DNA of 64,000 bases from Coprococcus phoceensis (GTDB lineage Bacteria; Bacillota; Clostridia; Lachnospirales; Lachnospiraceae), in NCBI RefSeq assembly GCF_900104635.1, contig NZ_FNWC01000006.1, positions 482,011-546,010 on the forward strand. Direction: 5' to 3'. This document shows, piece after piece, positions 1 through 6,729 of this stretch (positions within the stretch are counted from its first letter, which is position 1; the number at the start of each line of letters is the position of its first letter). A program made the position numbers and the translations under genes. The notes below the pieces were generated by a model. It was not told the origin of the DNA, searched no databases, and saw only the letters and a program-made list of their open reading frames with translations.

Positions 1-2
1 AA

Positions 3-206
3 GATTCAAAATATCAGCGTTTGCTTCAAAATCAATACAAGTGTATTAAAGCTGACCGAGAACAAATTCAGTTGACGGCAAAAAGATTAAGAGATACCCT
101 TTTTAAGAAAAATGAACAATTGAATGGCAATGATAGGCGAATAAAGGAAAGATGTTGTGATTTGTCATTGTTGGAGGAGGTTTCGAAACATTATGACAAC
201 CATTAG
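3..206 (+). CDS. C-terminal part of an unidentified protein, cut by the window edge
   Basis: An open frame runs from the left edge to a TAG at 204-206. The visible 67 residues are charged, rich in Lys, Arg, Glu and Gln, and probably helical (LQNQYKCIKADREQIQ, then TAKRLRDTLFKKNEQL). I do not recognise a family. The next reading frame starts inside its end (ATG at 193), with GGAGGAGG at 173-180 as the ribosome binding site, so the two were probably translationally coupled. The following gene is broken, so this one may also be a decaying remnant of a mobile or accessory island. Confidence 0.4.
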   Translation, partial: DSKYQRLLQNQYKCIKADREQIQLTAKRLRDTLFKKNEQLNGNDRRIKERCCDLSLLEEVSKHYDNH

Positions 207-655
207 CAAAAAAGAAGTACATAAATTTTTAGATAAGCATCCGGATATACCTTTCTCAGCAGCTAAATTTGAATATAGTTTATACCTTGAGCCTGAAGCG
301 GTTGAATATGCCAATGCGATTTCAGAAAAAATATTAGGTGAGTCTGAAGAGGATTTGCATTCAAAAAGAATGATTGAACAAGCAGAAACAACAGAAGAAC
401 TGTTGAAATTGATGCGAAAGCCTTTATCGGGCGGAAACAGAAGAAGGTTAAGAAGAAAAGAAAGAATATGCCAATATTCGGAATGAATATTTAAAATCTA
501 TGTTGTGCTTAGTAATTGGGTTTCGAGGAGATGTAGAAATGATTCCGTTTTTGATGAAAGAAACAGAACGTCTGGAAAGAATGTATCCCCAAGAAACATA
601 TGCACAAGGTCCGATACTTGCTATTCAGGAACTTGCTGTCAGATTTCTTAGTTGA
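193..655 (+). pseudogene. broken hypothetical gene (frameshift plus internal stop)
   Basis: ATG at 193 has a good ribosome binding site. The frame (MTTISKKEVHKFLDKHPDIP...) stays open to 486, but its last ~20 residues turn into an Arg-rich string unlike the rest. The next frame over, from about 419, reads LYRAETEEG, a TAA stop at 449-451, then EEKKEYANIRNEYLKSM and a good protein sequence to TGA at 653-655. The simplest reading is one ancestral gene of about 150 codons that has suffered a frameshift near 415-421 and a nonsense change at 449. The family is unknown. Two separate short genes would be the alternative. Confidence 0.5.
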
Positions 656-864
656 AATTTATGAGGGTGGTGAGGAGTAACGAGAAGTCCTGTGTTTGTA
701 ACGTGTTTGCAACACCACATTCCAAGAACCCAGTAAAATCAAGCGTTCCCAGTTACCAAAACGTTAATTTCAAGGTTATCAGAGCACACAAAAACCACCC
801 TGATACTTTGAACGGTTGGTGTGCTATCCGTCAAGAGGACAATGAAAAATAACAAATTTTTCTT

Positions 865-889
865 CCGTCAGCCAGTAACTGGCTGGCGG
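865..889. repeat. 12-bp near-perfect inverted repeat
   Basis: CCGTCAGCCAGT (865-876) and ACTGGCTGGCGG (878-889) can pair along all 12 positions with one G-T wobble and a single-base centre, followed by TATTTT. In RNA it would be a very stable hairpin. It could be an old terminator on the plus strand or a relic of a mobile element end. Confidence 0.5.
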
Positions 890-903
890 TATTTTCATGC
901 CAC

Positions 904-959
904 CTGTAATGCAAGTTTATGAAATGCCATAGGGGCATGATATGTAACTTGCGTTGCAG
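904..959. repeat. 14-bp inverted repeat with nested hairpin
   Basis: CTGTAATGCAAGTT (904-917) pairs with AACTTGCGTTGCAG (946-959), all 14 positions with two wobbles. Inside it, ATGCC (924-928) pairs with GGCAT (934-938). The nested arrangement gives one long stem. It has no T-run and no flanking gene that explains it. Confidence 0.5.
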
Positions 960-1295
960 ACGTCGGTTATCATAGTAATCAATAGTAGACATCACAAGTG
1001 CATTATACATTGTCATTATGGCAACTGATTTTATAACTAACAATTCTACGATCATACAAATTCAGAAGAACTATAATAAGGCATATGAGATTGTAGCAGA
1101 GCACAAAGAGAACGTGTTCTGGAAAAACTTTATACGAAAGTACAGCTGGTAAACGAAAGAGAGAAAGATCAGAACCATCGTCGCGGATTCGGAAATCGGT
1201 ATGCAAGATAGTATTATAGTAAAATCAAAAATTATATTTTATTATATCACCTGGCGTACATTCCAGCACAAAACAGAGACGAGCAAGTATGTCAG

Positions 1296-1332
1296 AAAAA
1301 GGAACAATTGTGTTTGGCAATTGTTCCTTTTT
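1296..1332. terminator. bidirectional intrinsic terminator
   Basis: AAAAAGGAACAATTG (1296-1310) and CAATTGTTCCTTTTT (1318-1332) form a perfect 15-bp stem with a 7-base loop. The A-run on one side and T-run on the other allow termination on both strands. It lies just past the stop codon of the minus-strand Rrf2 gene. Confidence 0.8.
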
Positions 1333-1345
1333 CTGTTGCAATATT

Positions 1346-1753
1346 CTAAACAGTTCCATTAACCAGATCGGCAATTGTTATATGAAAGAAATAATCATGT
1401 ACAAGATTGTCGAATTTTTTCCACATAGGCAACGTTTTACAGTGGGAGCTTCTGGAACAAGTTTTCGTATCGGGAGCCAGGCAGGCTACCGGTGTAAGGC
1501 TGCCTTCCATCAATTCTAAAATTTCTCCTACATTATATTCTTCAGGGCTGGCAGTTAGTCGGTAACCACCGCCTTTTCCGCTGATTCCGGTTAACAATCC
1601 TTTCCCGACAAGTATTTTTACAATCTGCTGAAGATATTTTTCTGATATTCCCTGTCTTTTTGCAATTTCTTTCAAGGGAACATATGTGGTTGTATCTTGT
1701 TCAGCCAAATCAATCAGTACGCGTAGGGCATAGCGCCCTTTGGTTGAGATCAT
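1346..1753 (-). CDS. Rrf2-family transcriptional regulator (CymR/IscR-like)
   Basis: A 135-residue protein, the usual Rrf2 length. The N-terminus MISTKGRYALRVLIDLA and the winged-helix segment IAKRQGISEKYLQQIVKIL (residues 30-48), with the wing SGKGGGYRL (58-66), are diagnostic. Three cysteines follow at 91, 99 and 105, in the region where IscR carries its cluster-binding cysteines, although the spacing differs. The start ATG (complement of 1751-1753) has AAAGGAGG just upstream. The gene is divergent from a four-gene amino acid importer, with two matching palindromes between. I infer a CymR-type repressor of cystine uptake that also controls itself. An Fe-S sensor is the alternative. Confidence 0.9.
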   Translation of the reverse strand: MISTKGRYALRVLIDLAEQDTTTYVPLKEIAKRQGISEKYLQQIVKILVGKGLLTGISGKGGGYRLTASPEEYNVGEILELMEGSLTPVACLAPDTKTCSRSSHCKTLPMWKKFDNLVHDYFFHITIADLVNGTV

Positions 1754-1773
1754 AAAGAAACCTCCTTTCTTTT

Positions 1774-1792
1774 ACCTATTATATCACTAGGT
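1774..1792. promoter_or_regulatory. operator A, 19-bp palindrome ACCTA-N9-TAGGT
   Basis: ACCTA (1774-1778) and TAGGT (1788-1792) are exact inverted arms nine bases apart. The minus-strand hexamer TATAAT (complement of 1778-1783) lies inside it, so a bound dimer would cover the -10 box of the Rrf2 gene itself. The same geometry recurs at 1820-1838. Confidence 0.65.
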
Positions 1793-1819
1793 GTATCATT
1801 TTTAAAGAAAAAACAAATA

Positions 1820-1838
1820 ACCTATTGACATAGTAGGT
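1820..1838. promoter_or_regulatory. operator B, second ACCTA-N9-TAGGT palindrome
   Basis: This copy has the same arms, the same nine-base gap and a shared TT after the first arm, 46 bp from operator A. It overlaps the -35 hexamer of the rightward promoter. Occupancy would block transcription of the leader peptide and importer. Confidence 0.7.
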
Positions 1839-1853
1839 GAATGGGTGTAATAT
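1825..1853 (+). promoter_or_regulatory. sigma-A promoter of the leader peptide and importer operon
   Basis: TTGACA (1825-1830) and TAATAT (1848-1853) are separated by 17 bp. The start point would fall near 1860, about 40 bases before the leader peptide start. Confidence 0.75.
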
Positions 1854-1898
1854 TACAACAACGAATTTGAGTAGACTATGATTAAGGAGGCGAGTGCA

Positions 1899-2027
1899 GT
1901 GAAAATTTATAACATTACTGTAAATAATATGATGTGTTTCTGTCGAATGATTTTTTCCCGGGCATTTTTATATGGCCAGGTGTTTCGACATACATTGCTG
2001 TGCGCCTGTAAAGAACATTTAGATTAA
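1899..2027 (+). CDS. 42-residue cysteine-rich leader peptide
   Basis: A GTG start at 1899 has an AAGGAGG ribosome binding site at 1884-1890. The frame reads V/MKIYNITVNN, then MMCFCRMIF, and later LLCACKEHLD, stopping at 2025-2027. It holds four cysteines as two C-x-C pairs (residues 13/15 and 35/37) and no domain. A terminator follows 22 bases later and the first importer gene begins past it. This is the arrangement of an attenuation leader: ribosome position on the Cys codons would report charged tRNA-Cys. The alternative is a small secreted or metal-binding peptide, but it has no signal peptide. Function is inferred from context only. Confidence 0.6.
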   Translation: MKIYNITVNNMMCFCRMIFSRAFLYGQVFRHTLLCACKEHLD

Positions 2028-2055
2028 ATGTTACATATGCCATTTTGTCCGGGAG
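1955..2055 (+). promoter_or_regulatory. candidate antiterminator pairing in the leader
   Basis: TTCCCGGGCA (1955-1964, within the leader peptide frame) can pair with TGTCCGGGAG (2046-2055) over ten positions with two wobbles. The second strand contains most of the 5' arm of the following terminator, so the two structures exclude each other. This is a hand-found pairing, not a folded prediction. Confidence 0.4.
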
Positions 2056-2077
2056 TTGAAAGACTCCCGTTTTTTTT
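2050..2077 (+). terminator. intrinsic terminator (attenuator) before the importer
   Basis: CGGGAGT (2050-2056) pairs perfectly with ACTCCCG (2063-2069), loop of six, followed by eight T residues (2070-2077). It lies between the leader peptide stop and the first importer gene, in the direction of transcription. It would therefore cut expression unless disrupted. Confidence 0.85.
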
Positions 2078-2131
2078 CGCTCAATTTCGGAAAATGTAAA
2101 AGCACAATAAGAGAAAGAGAGGATATTTATT

Positions 2132-3004
2132 ATGAGAAAGAAGTTTTTGAAAAAAATCAGTACAGTAGGTCTTGCAGCGGTGGCGGCAGTCGGATTATTA
2201 GCAGGATGCGGAAAGACAGACCAGTCGTCAAAATCATCAAAAACAATCTATAGAACAGTGGATGAGATTAAGAAAAGCGGTACCATCAATATAGGCGTAT
2301 TTTCAGATAAAGCTCCATTTGGGTATGTAGATGAAAATGGAGAGTATCAAGGATACGATATTTATTTTGCCGAAAGACTTGGAAAGGATCTCGGGGTAAA
2401 GATTAACTATGTATCTACCGAGGCGGCGAACCGTATTGAGTATCTGCAGACTGGGAAGGTTGATGTGATTCTTGCAAACTTTACAGTGACAGATGAAAGA
2501 GCAGAAGAAGTTGATTTTGCTTTGCCATACATGAATGTTTCTCTTGGTGTGGTGTCGCATAAGGAGCATGTGATAACTGACCTGAGTCAGGTTGGTGCGG
2601 ATGAACAGGTGATTGTAATTTCGGGAACTACAGCAGAGACTTATCTGACGAAGAATTATCCGGATATTAAATTACAGAAATTTGATACATATGCAGCAGC
2701 AAAAAGTGCATTTGAGAATGGAACCGGAGTTGCATGGGCGAATGACAACACAGAAGTTATAGCATTTGCGAAAGAAAATGAAGGGTATACCATTGGAATT
2801 GACTCACTTGGAAGTTCGGATACGATTGCACCGGCTGTTACAAAAGGAAACACCTCTCTGTTAGACTGGCTGAATGAAGAAATAGAGACATTGGGAAAAG
2901 AGAAATTTTTCCATAAAGATTATGAGGAAACGCTTGCGGATGCTTATGGACTTGATTACGAAGATACGCTGGTAGTAGAAAGTGGTGTTGTGGAGAGCAA
3001 CTAA
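2132..3004 (+). CDS. amino acid (probably cystine) ABC importer, substrate-binding lipoprotein
   Basis: 290 residues. The N-terminus has positive charges, a hydrophobic stretch and lipobox LLAGC with Cys26, so it should be a membrane-anchored extracellular lipoprotein. The rest (about 50-285) is a family 3 solute-binding fold: INIGVFSDKAPFGYVDENG, then GYDIYFAERLGKDLG and DVILANFTVTDERAEEVDF, typical of polar amino acid receptors. Two permeases and an ATPase follow. The specificity for cystine is inferred from the Rrf2/CymR-like regulator and the Cys-rich leader upstream; glutamine, glutamate or arginine cannot be excluded from sequence alone. Confidence 0.88.
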   Translation: MRKKFLKKISTVGLAAVAAVGLLAGCGKTDQSSKSSKTIYRTVDEIKKSGTINIGVFSDKAPFGYVDENGEYQGYDIYFAERLGKDLGVKINYVSTEAANRIEYLQTGKVDVILANFTVTDERAEEVDFALPYMNVSLGVVSHKEHVITDLSQVGADEQVIVISGTTAETYLTKNYPDIKLQKFDTYAAAKSAFENGTGVAWANDNTEVIAFAKENEGYTIGIDSLGSSDTIAPAVTKGNTSLLDWLNEEIETLGKEKFFHKDYEETLADAYGLDYEDTLVVESGVVESN

Positions 3005-3026
3005 CGGAAGGAGATAAAATCAAAGA

Positions 3027-3686
3027 ATGAATTGGGAAGCAATGAAATCATACCTTCCGCTATATGAGAAGGCTTGTATATTAACTTTAAAGATTGGTTG
3101 GATTGGTATTTTGTTTGCGATTGTAATTGGTTTGTTCTGTGCTTTGATTCGGCATTATAAAGTGCCGGTTCTTAGCACGATCGCAGGGGGATATATCGAA
3201 TTTTTCCGGAATACTCCATTGCTGGTACAGCTGTTTTTTCTGTATTTTGGTTTGCCGAAATTGGGAATATCCATTGGAGCAGAATTTTGTGGAGTGTTAG
3301 GATTGGCGCTTTTGGGCGGCGCATATATGGCGGAAGCTTTTCGAAGCGGTTTAGAGTCTGTAGAACAAATCCAGATGGAAAGTGCGCTTTCGCTGGGAAT
3401 GAGCAGGCAGCAGGCGGTGAGGCATATTATTCTCCCGCAGGCGATTTCAATCAGTGTACCGGCATTTGTCGCAAATATCATATTTTTGCTGAAGGAGACG
3501 AGTGTGTTTTCAGCAATCAGTTTGATGGACTTGATGTTTACGGCAAAAGACTTGATAGGCTTGTATTATAAAACAACGGAATGCCTCGTGCTGCTTGTGA
3601 TTTTTTATCTCATTATTTTATTGCCGGTATCCCTTATTGGGAGCATTGTAGAAAGGAAGGTGCGTTATGCAGGATTTGGGGTTTGA
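3027..3686 (+). CDS. polar amino acid ABC transporter permease, first
   Basis: 219 residues of the HisM/GlnP type with about five membrane segments. The N-terminal block YIEFFRNTPLLVQLFFLYFG is the family hallmark, and the ATPase-contact EAA loop reads ESALSLGMSRQQAVRHIILP. AAGGAG precedes the ATG. It ends inside the start of the second permease gene (20-base overlap), so both are made together and probably pair as a heterodimer in the membrane. Confidence 0.92.
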   Translation: MNWEAMKSYLPLYEKACILTLKIGWIGILFAIVIGLFCALIRHYKVPVLSTIAGGYIEFFRNTPLLVQLFFLYFGLPKLGISIGAEFCGVLGLALLGGAYMAEAFRSGLESVEQIQMESALSLGMSRQQAVRHIILPQAISISVPAFVANIIFLLKETSVFSAISLMDLMFTAKDLIGLYYKTTECLVLLVIFYLIILLPVSLIGSIVERKVRYAGFGV

Positions 3687-4341
3687 TGTTTTGCTAAAAG
3701 GATCTAACATGCAGCGTCTTCTAATAGGGCTTTGGACCTCTTTGCGAATCAGCTTGATAGCAGTTGTGATTAGTATTTTTCTCGGCTTGATAGTGGGAGT
3801 TTTAATGACAAGGAAAAATATAATTCTCAAGGTGTTCACCCGTGTTTATTTAGAAATTGTAAGAATTATGCCTCAGCTGGTATTACTTTTTATTGTTTTC
3901 TTTGGAGCGACCAGAGTGTTTGGAATCGATATTGAGGCAGAAAAAGCATCTATTATTGTATTTAGTTTTTGGGGAACAGCGGAAATGGCGGATCTTGTAC
4001 GCGGTGCATTGATCAGCATTCCAAAACACCAATATGAGAGTGCAAAAGCATTGGGGATGAGTGAGCTGCAAATCTATTTACATATTGTAATGCCGCAGAC
4101 ATTGCGAAGATTAATTCCACTGTCCATGAATCTCATCACAAGAATGATCAAGACAACTAGCTTGATTATGATGATCGGGGTGGTCGAAGTCTTAAAAGTT
4201 GGTCAGCAGATTATTGAGGCGAACCGTACTTCGTCTCCAAATGCGGCATTTGGTGTTTTTGCAGCGGTGTTTGTCTTATACTTTATTGCATGCTGGCCGA
4301 TCAGTATGTTTTCAAAATACTTGGAAAGGAAATGGGTATAA
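3667..4341 (+). CDS. polar amino acid ABC transporter permease, second
   Basis: 224 residues, homologous in layout to the preceding permease but diverged: [20 protein letters not shown] replaces the usual E-x-x-R-x-T-P-L block, and the EAA loop is [20 protein letters not shown]. The start lies within the previous gene and the ATPase ATG comes two bases after the stop. Two different permeases, rather than one, match TcyL/TcyM- and HisQM-type systems. Confidence 0.92.
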   Translation: MQDLGFDVLLKGSNMQRLLIGLWTSLRISLIAVVISIFLGLIVGVLMTRKNIILKVFTRVYLEIVRIMPQLVLLFIVFFGATRVFGIDIEAEKASIIVFSFWGTAEMADLVRGALISIPKHQYESAKALGMSELQIYLHIVMPQTLRRLIPLSMNLITRMIKTTSLIMMIGVVEVLKVGQQIIEANRTSSPNAAFGVFAAVFVLYFIACWPISMFSKYLERKWV

Positions 4342-4342
4342 T

Positions 4343-5095
4343 ATGGCGGAAGAATTAATAAAAATAGAGCAGGTTACAAAGAAATACAATGAAAATGTTA
4401 TTTTCGAGGATTTGTCATTATCTATTCGAAAAGGAGAGGTTGTAGTGATTGTTGGTCCTTCCGGATGCGGGAAAAGCACCCTTCTTCGGTGTATGAATGG
4501 GCTGGAGCCTATTGAAAAGGGAACAATCAGTTATTGTGGAGAAACCGTAGATGGCAGATCTAAAAATATTATGGAGATTCGCCAGAAAGTGGGGATGGTG
4601 TTCCAAAGCTATGAGCTTTTCCCGCATAAGACAATCCTTCAAAATATCACATTGGCGCCGAAATTGGTGCAGAGTCGTAATAAGCAGGAGACAGAGGCAG
4701 AAGCATTGGAACTTTTAAAACGGGTCGGGCTGGAAGAGAAGAAAGACAGCTATCCACGTCAACTTTCCGGAGGACAGAAACAGCGTGTTGCAATTGTGCG
4801 GGCTCTTTGCATGCATCCGGAAGTGCTTTTGTTTGATGAGGTGACAGCGGCACTGGATCCGGAGATGGTGCGGGAGGTGCTTGAGGTGCTTTTAGATCTC
4901 GCAAAACAGGGACGTACGATGGTCATCGTGACACATGAAATGTCTTTTGCAAAGGCAATAGCAGATCGTGTAATCTTTTTAGATAAAGGAATCATTGTGG
5001 AGGAAGGAAAAGCAGAAGAGTTTTTTGAATACCCGAAAACAGAGCGGGCGCAGAGATTTCTTCATACATTTACATACGAAAAAGTGAAAAAATAA
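4343..5095 (+). CDS. polar amino acid ABC transporter ATP-binding protein
   Basis: 250 residues starting [15 protein letters not shown] at ATG 4343, with GGAAAGGAAATGG upstream. The longer open frame back to 4199 only overlaps the permease. Walker A is GPSGCGKST (38-46), signature LSGGQKQR (141-148) and Walker B VLLFDE (161-166), followed by a D-loop and the H-loop in [13 protein letters not shown]. It energises the importer from the cytoplasm and closes the operon. Confidence 0.93.
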   Translation: MAEELIKIEQVTKKYNENVIFEDLSLSIRKGEVVVIVGPSGCGKSTLLRCMNGLEPIEKGTISYCGETVDGRSKNIMEIRQKVGMVFQSYELFPHKTILQNITLAPKLVQSRNKQETEAEALELLKRVGLEEKKDSYPRQLSGGQKQRVAIVRALCMHPEVLLFDEVTAALDPEMVREVLEVLLDLAKQGRTMVIVTHEMSFAKAIADRVIFLDKGIIVEEGKAEEFFEYPKTERAQRFLHTFTYEKVKK

Positions 5096-5203
5096 TTGTG
5101 AAGAGAAGTTACAATCCTGCCGGCAGTTGCCAGCATTACATAAACGTGATAAGATATCAATAAGAGAACAATCATTTACTTGAGTTATCGTTGCGGATTT
5201 CCA

Positions 5204-5252
5204 ACATAGAACCACCCTTATACCTTTGCGGTTAGGGTGGAATTTTCTATGT
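5204..5252. repeat. long bulged hairpin upstream of greA
   Basis: ACATAGAA plus CCACCCT (5204-5218) pair with AGGGTGG (5234-5240) and TTCTATGT (5245-5252), 15 bp in all with one four-base bulge (AATT). It may end the importer transcript (the bulge is T-rich) or act as a leader element for the next gene, which starts about 80 bases later. Confidence 0.55.
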
Positions 5253-5329
5253 CTGCAAAATTTCAGGATAATTTCTTGCGGGCGGTTGTTTCTTTTGAAA
5301 ATAGAAAAATCCAGCTAGGAGTGGTGAGT

Positions 5330-5833
5330 GTGTATAATCAATTGACACAAAAAGATATTGATGCAATGAAAGCGGAGATAGAACATCGAAAAGTCGTGGT
5401 GCGAAAAGAACTGTTGGAAGATGTGAAAGAGGCGAGAGCCCATGGTGATCTGAGTGAAAATTTTGAATACCATGCTGCGAAGAAAGAAAAAAACAGGAAC
5501 GAAAGCAGAATACGGTATTTGGAAAGAATGATAAAGACAGCGGAAGTGATCAGTGATGAATCAAAAGACGATGAAATCGGACTGAACAAGATTGTGGAGT
5601 TGTATTTTGAAGACGAAGATGATGTAGAGACATATAAAATTGTGACGACTGTGCGTGGAAATTCTCTTCAGGGACTTGTAAGTACAGAGTCTCCGATTGG
5701 AAAAGCATTGCTCGGCCACAAGGTAGGGGACAAAGTGTGGATTCCGATCAACGCTAATGCAGGATACTATGTAGTTGTGAAGTCAATCAAAATAGCGGAT
5801 CCGGATGAGGAAGATAAGCTGAGAAGTTTTTAA
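5330..5833 (+). CDS. greA: transcript cleavage factor GreA/GreB
   Basis: I place the start at GTG 5330 (VYNQLTQKDIDAMKAEIEHRK), 8 bases after TAGGAG, giving 167 residues against about 158 for typical GreA; GTG 5324 is equally possible. Upstream frame to 5237 looks non-coding. The N-terminal coiled coil with ARAHGDLSENFEYHAAKKEK carries the acidic-tip residues (D and E of GDLSENFEYHAAK) that stimulate RNA polymerase to cut backtracked RNA. The C-terminal FKBP-like domain contains SPIGKALLGHKVGD. It acts at the secondary channel of RNA polymerase and stands alone between two intergenic gaps. Confidence 0.92.
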   Translation: MYNQLTQKDIDAMKAEIEHRKVVVRKELLEDVKEARAHGDLSENFEYHAAKKEKNRNESRIRYLERMIKTAEVISDESKDDEIGLNKIVELYFEDEDDVETYKIVTTVRGNSLQGLVSTESPIGKALLGHKVGDKVWIPINANAGYYVVVKSIKIADPDEEDKLRSF

Positions 5834-5935
5834 TTAAATTGGAAATGCGGACAGTATTTTGTGATTGATTAAAAGTGACACATAAATATGCGGTGCACAT
5901 ATAATGGTATATAAAGAAAACATAGGAGAGATTTT

Positions 5936-6697
5936 ATGCCATATTCAATTATGCTCGATGCCGGACACGGCGGACGTGATCCCGGTGCAGTCTATCAGGG
6001 ACGGCAGGAAAAGGATGATACGCTCCGCCTGACGCTGGCAATCGGGGAAATTTTACAAAATAACGGGATTGATGTAGAATATACGAGAACGACGGACATC
6101 TACGAGTCGCCGCTTCAAAAAGCGCAGGAAGCAAATGCCGCGGGAGTGGATTTTTTCGTATCGATTCACCGCAATTCGTTTCCGACTGACAATGTTGTGT
6201 CAGGAGTGGAATCTTTGGTGTATGATTTGTCGGGAATCAAATATGAAATGGCAAAAAACATCAATGCACAGTTAGAGACGGTCGGGTTTGTGAATCTTGG
6301 TGTGAAGGCGAGACCGAATCTTATCGTGCTTCGGAGGACAAAGATGCCGGCGGTGTTGGTGGAAGTGGGATTTATCAACTCGGATGTGGACAATGAATTG
6401 TTTGACAGCCATTTTTATGATATTGCACAGGCAATCGCAGAGGGGATTTTAGATACACTGGAGGTTGAAAATGCACCGAGTACAAATAGATATAAAGTAC
6501 AGACAGGGGCGTTTCGGAATGAGGTGTATGCAAACAACCTGAAAAATGAACTGACAGAGATGGATTTCCCGGCACGTGTGGAACAGTCTAACGGATTCTT
6601 CCGTGTGATGGTTGGAAATTATGGGACACTGGACGAGGCGACTGCGATGGAACAAAGATTAAAAAGAGCTGGATATCAGACAGTTATCGTGACATAA
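5936..6697 (+). CDS. N-acetylmuramoyl-L-alanine amidase with SPOR domain
   Basis: 253 residues. The first ~175 are an Amidase_3 zinc domain: IMLDAGHGGRDPGA (His11), the ligand Glu25 in QEKDD, SIHRNS (His78) and the catalytic Glu in VLVEVGFINSD. Residues ~183-253 form a SPOR repeat (YKVQTGAFRNEVYANNLKNE... VMVGNYGTLDEA) that binds denuded glycan strands. There is no signal peptide or membrane segment at the N-terminus, so export would need another route, or the enzyme works inside a sporulating or lysing cell. It cleaves the bond between MurNAc and the stem peptide. Confidence 0.9.
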   Translation: MPYSIMLDAGHGGRDPGAVYQGRQEKDDTLRLTLAIGEILQNNGIDVEYTRTTDIYESPLQKAQEANAAGVDFFVSIHRNSFPTDNVVSGVESLVYDLSGIKYEMAKNINAQLETVGFVNLGVKARPNLIVLRRTKMPAVLVEVGFINSDVDNELFDSHFYDIAQAIAEGILDTLEVENAPSTNRYKVQTGAFRNEVYANNLKNELTEMDFPARVEQSNGFFRVMVGNYGTLDEATAMEQRLKRAGYQTVIVT

Positions 6698-6729
6698 TAG
6701 AGATACACAAGAACAATATGGAGGTATAT

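Larger units (their letters stand above)
831..1055 (-). pseudogene. possible remnant of an IS3-type transposase C-terminus
   Basis: The minus-strand frame contains IDYYDNRRLQRKLHIMPL. This resembles the conserved end of IS3-family OrfB transposases, where a Y-Y-N-x-x-R-x-Q-x-x-L block precedes a T-P-x-E-Y motif. The T-P-x-E-Y residues are not preserved, there is no good start codon context, and no DDE catalytic region lies upstream on this strand. At best it is a degraded fragment; it could be chance similarity. Confidence 0.25.
656..1295. other. gene-poor, decayed stretch
   Basis: No convincing intact gene is present in these ~640 bases. The open frames here are short, have poor start contexts and show no recognisable motifs. 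What can be seen is two strong inverted repeats (865-889 and 904-959), a possible transposase remnant on the minus strand, and AT-rich sequence. Together with the broken gene to the left this suggests the degraded end of an integrated element. Confidence 0.5.

Noticed and set aside
652-852. 66-codon open frame on the plus strand
   Set aside because: TTG start without ribosome binding site, no motif, in a decayed region next to a broken gene; most likely chance.
1003-1206. 67-codon minus-strand frame in the left intergenic region
   Set aside because: Hydrophobic run in AT-rich DNA, no ribosome binding site and no family resemblance.
5096-5236. T-box or riboswitch before greA
   Set aside because: No T-box motif or known aptamer core is visible. 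The AGGGTGG in the stem resembles a T-box fragment, but the rest of that motif and any tRNA-related downstream gene are missing.
5237-5329. N-terminal extension of GreA
   Set aside because: Residues before GTG 5324/5330 overlap a strong stem-loop and do not resemble GreA; the later GTG has a ribosome binding site.
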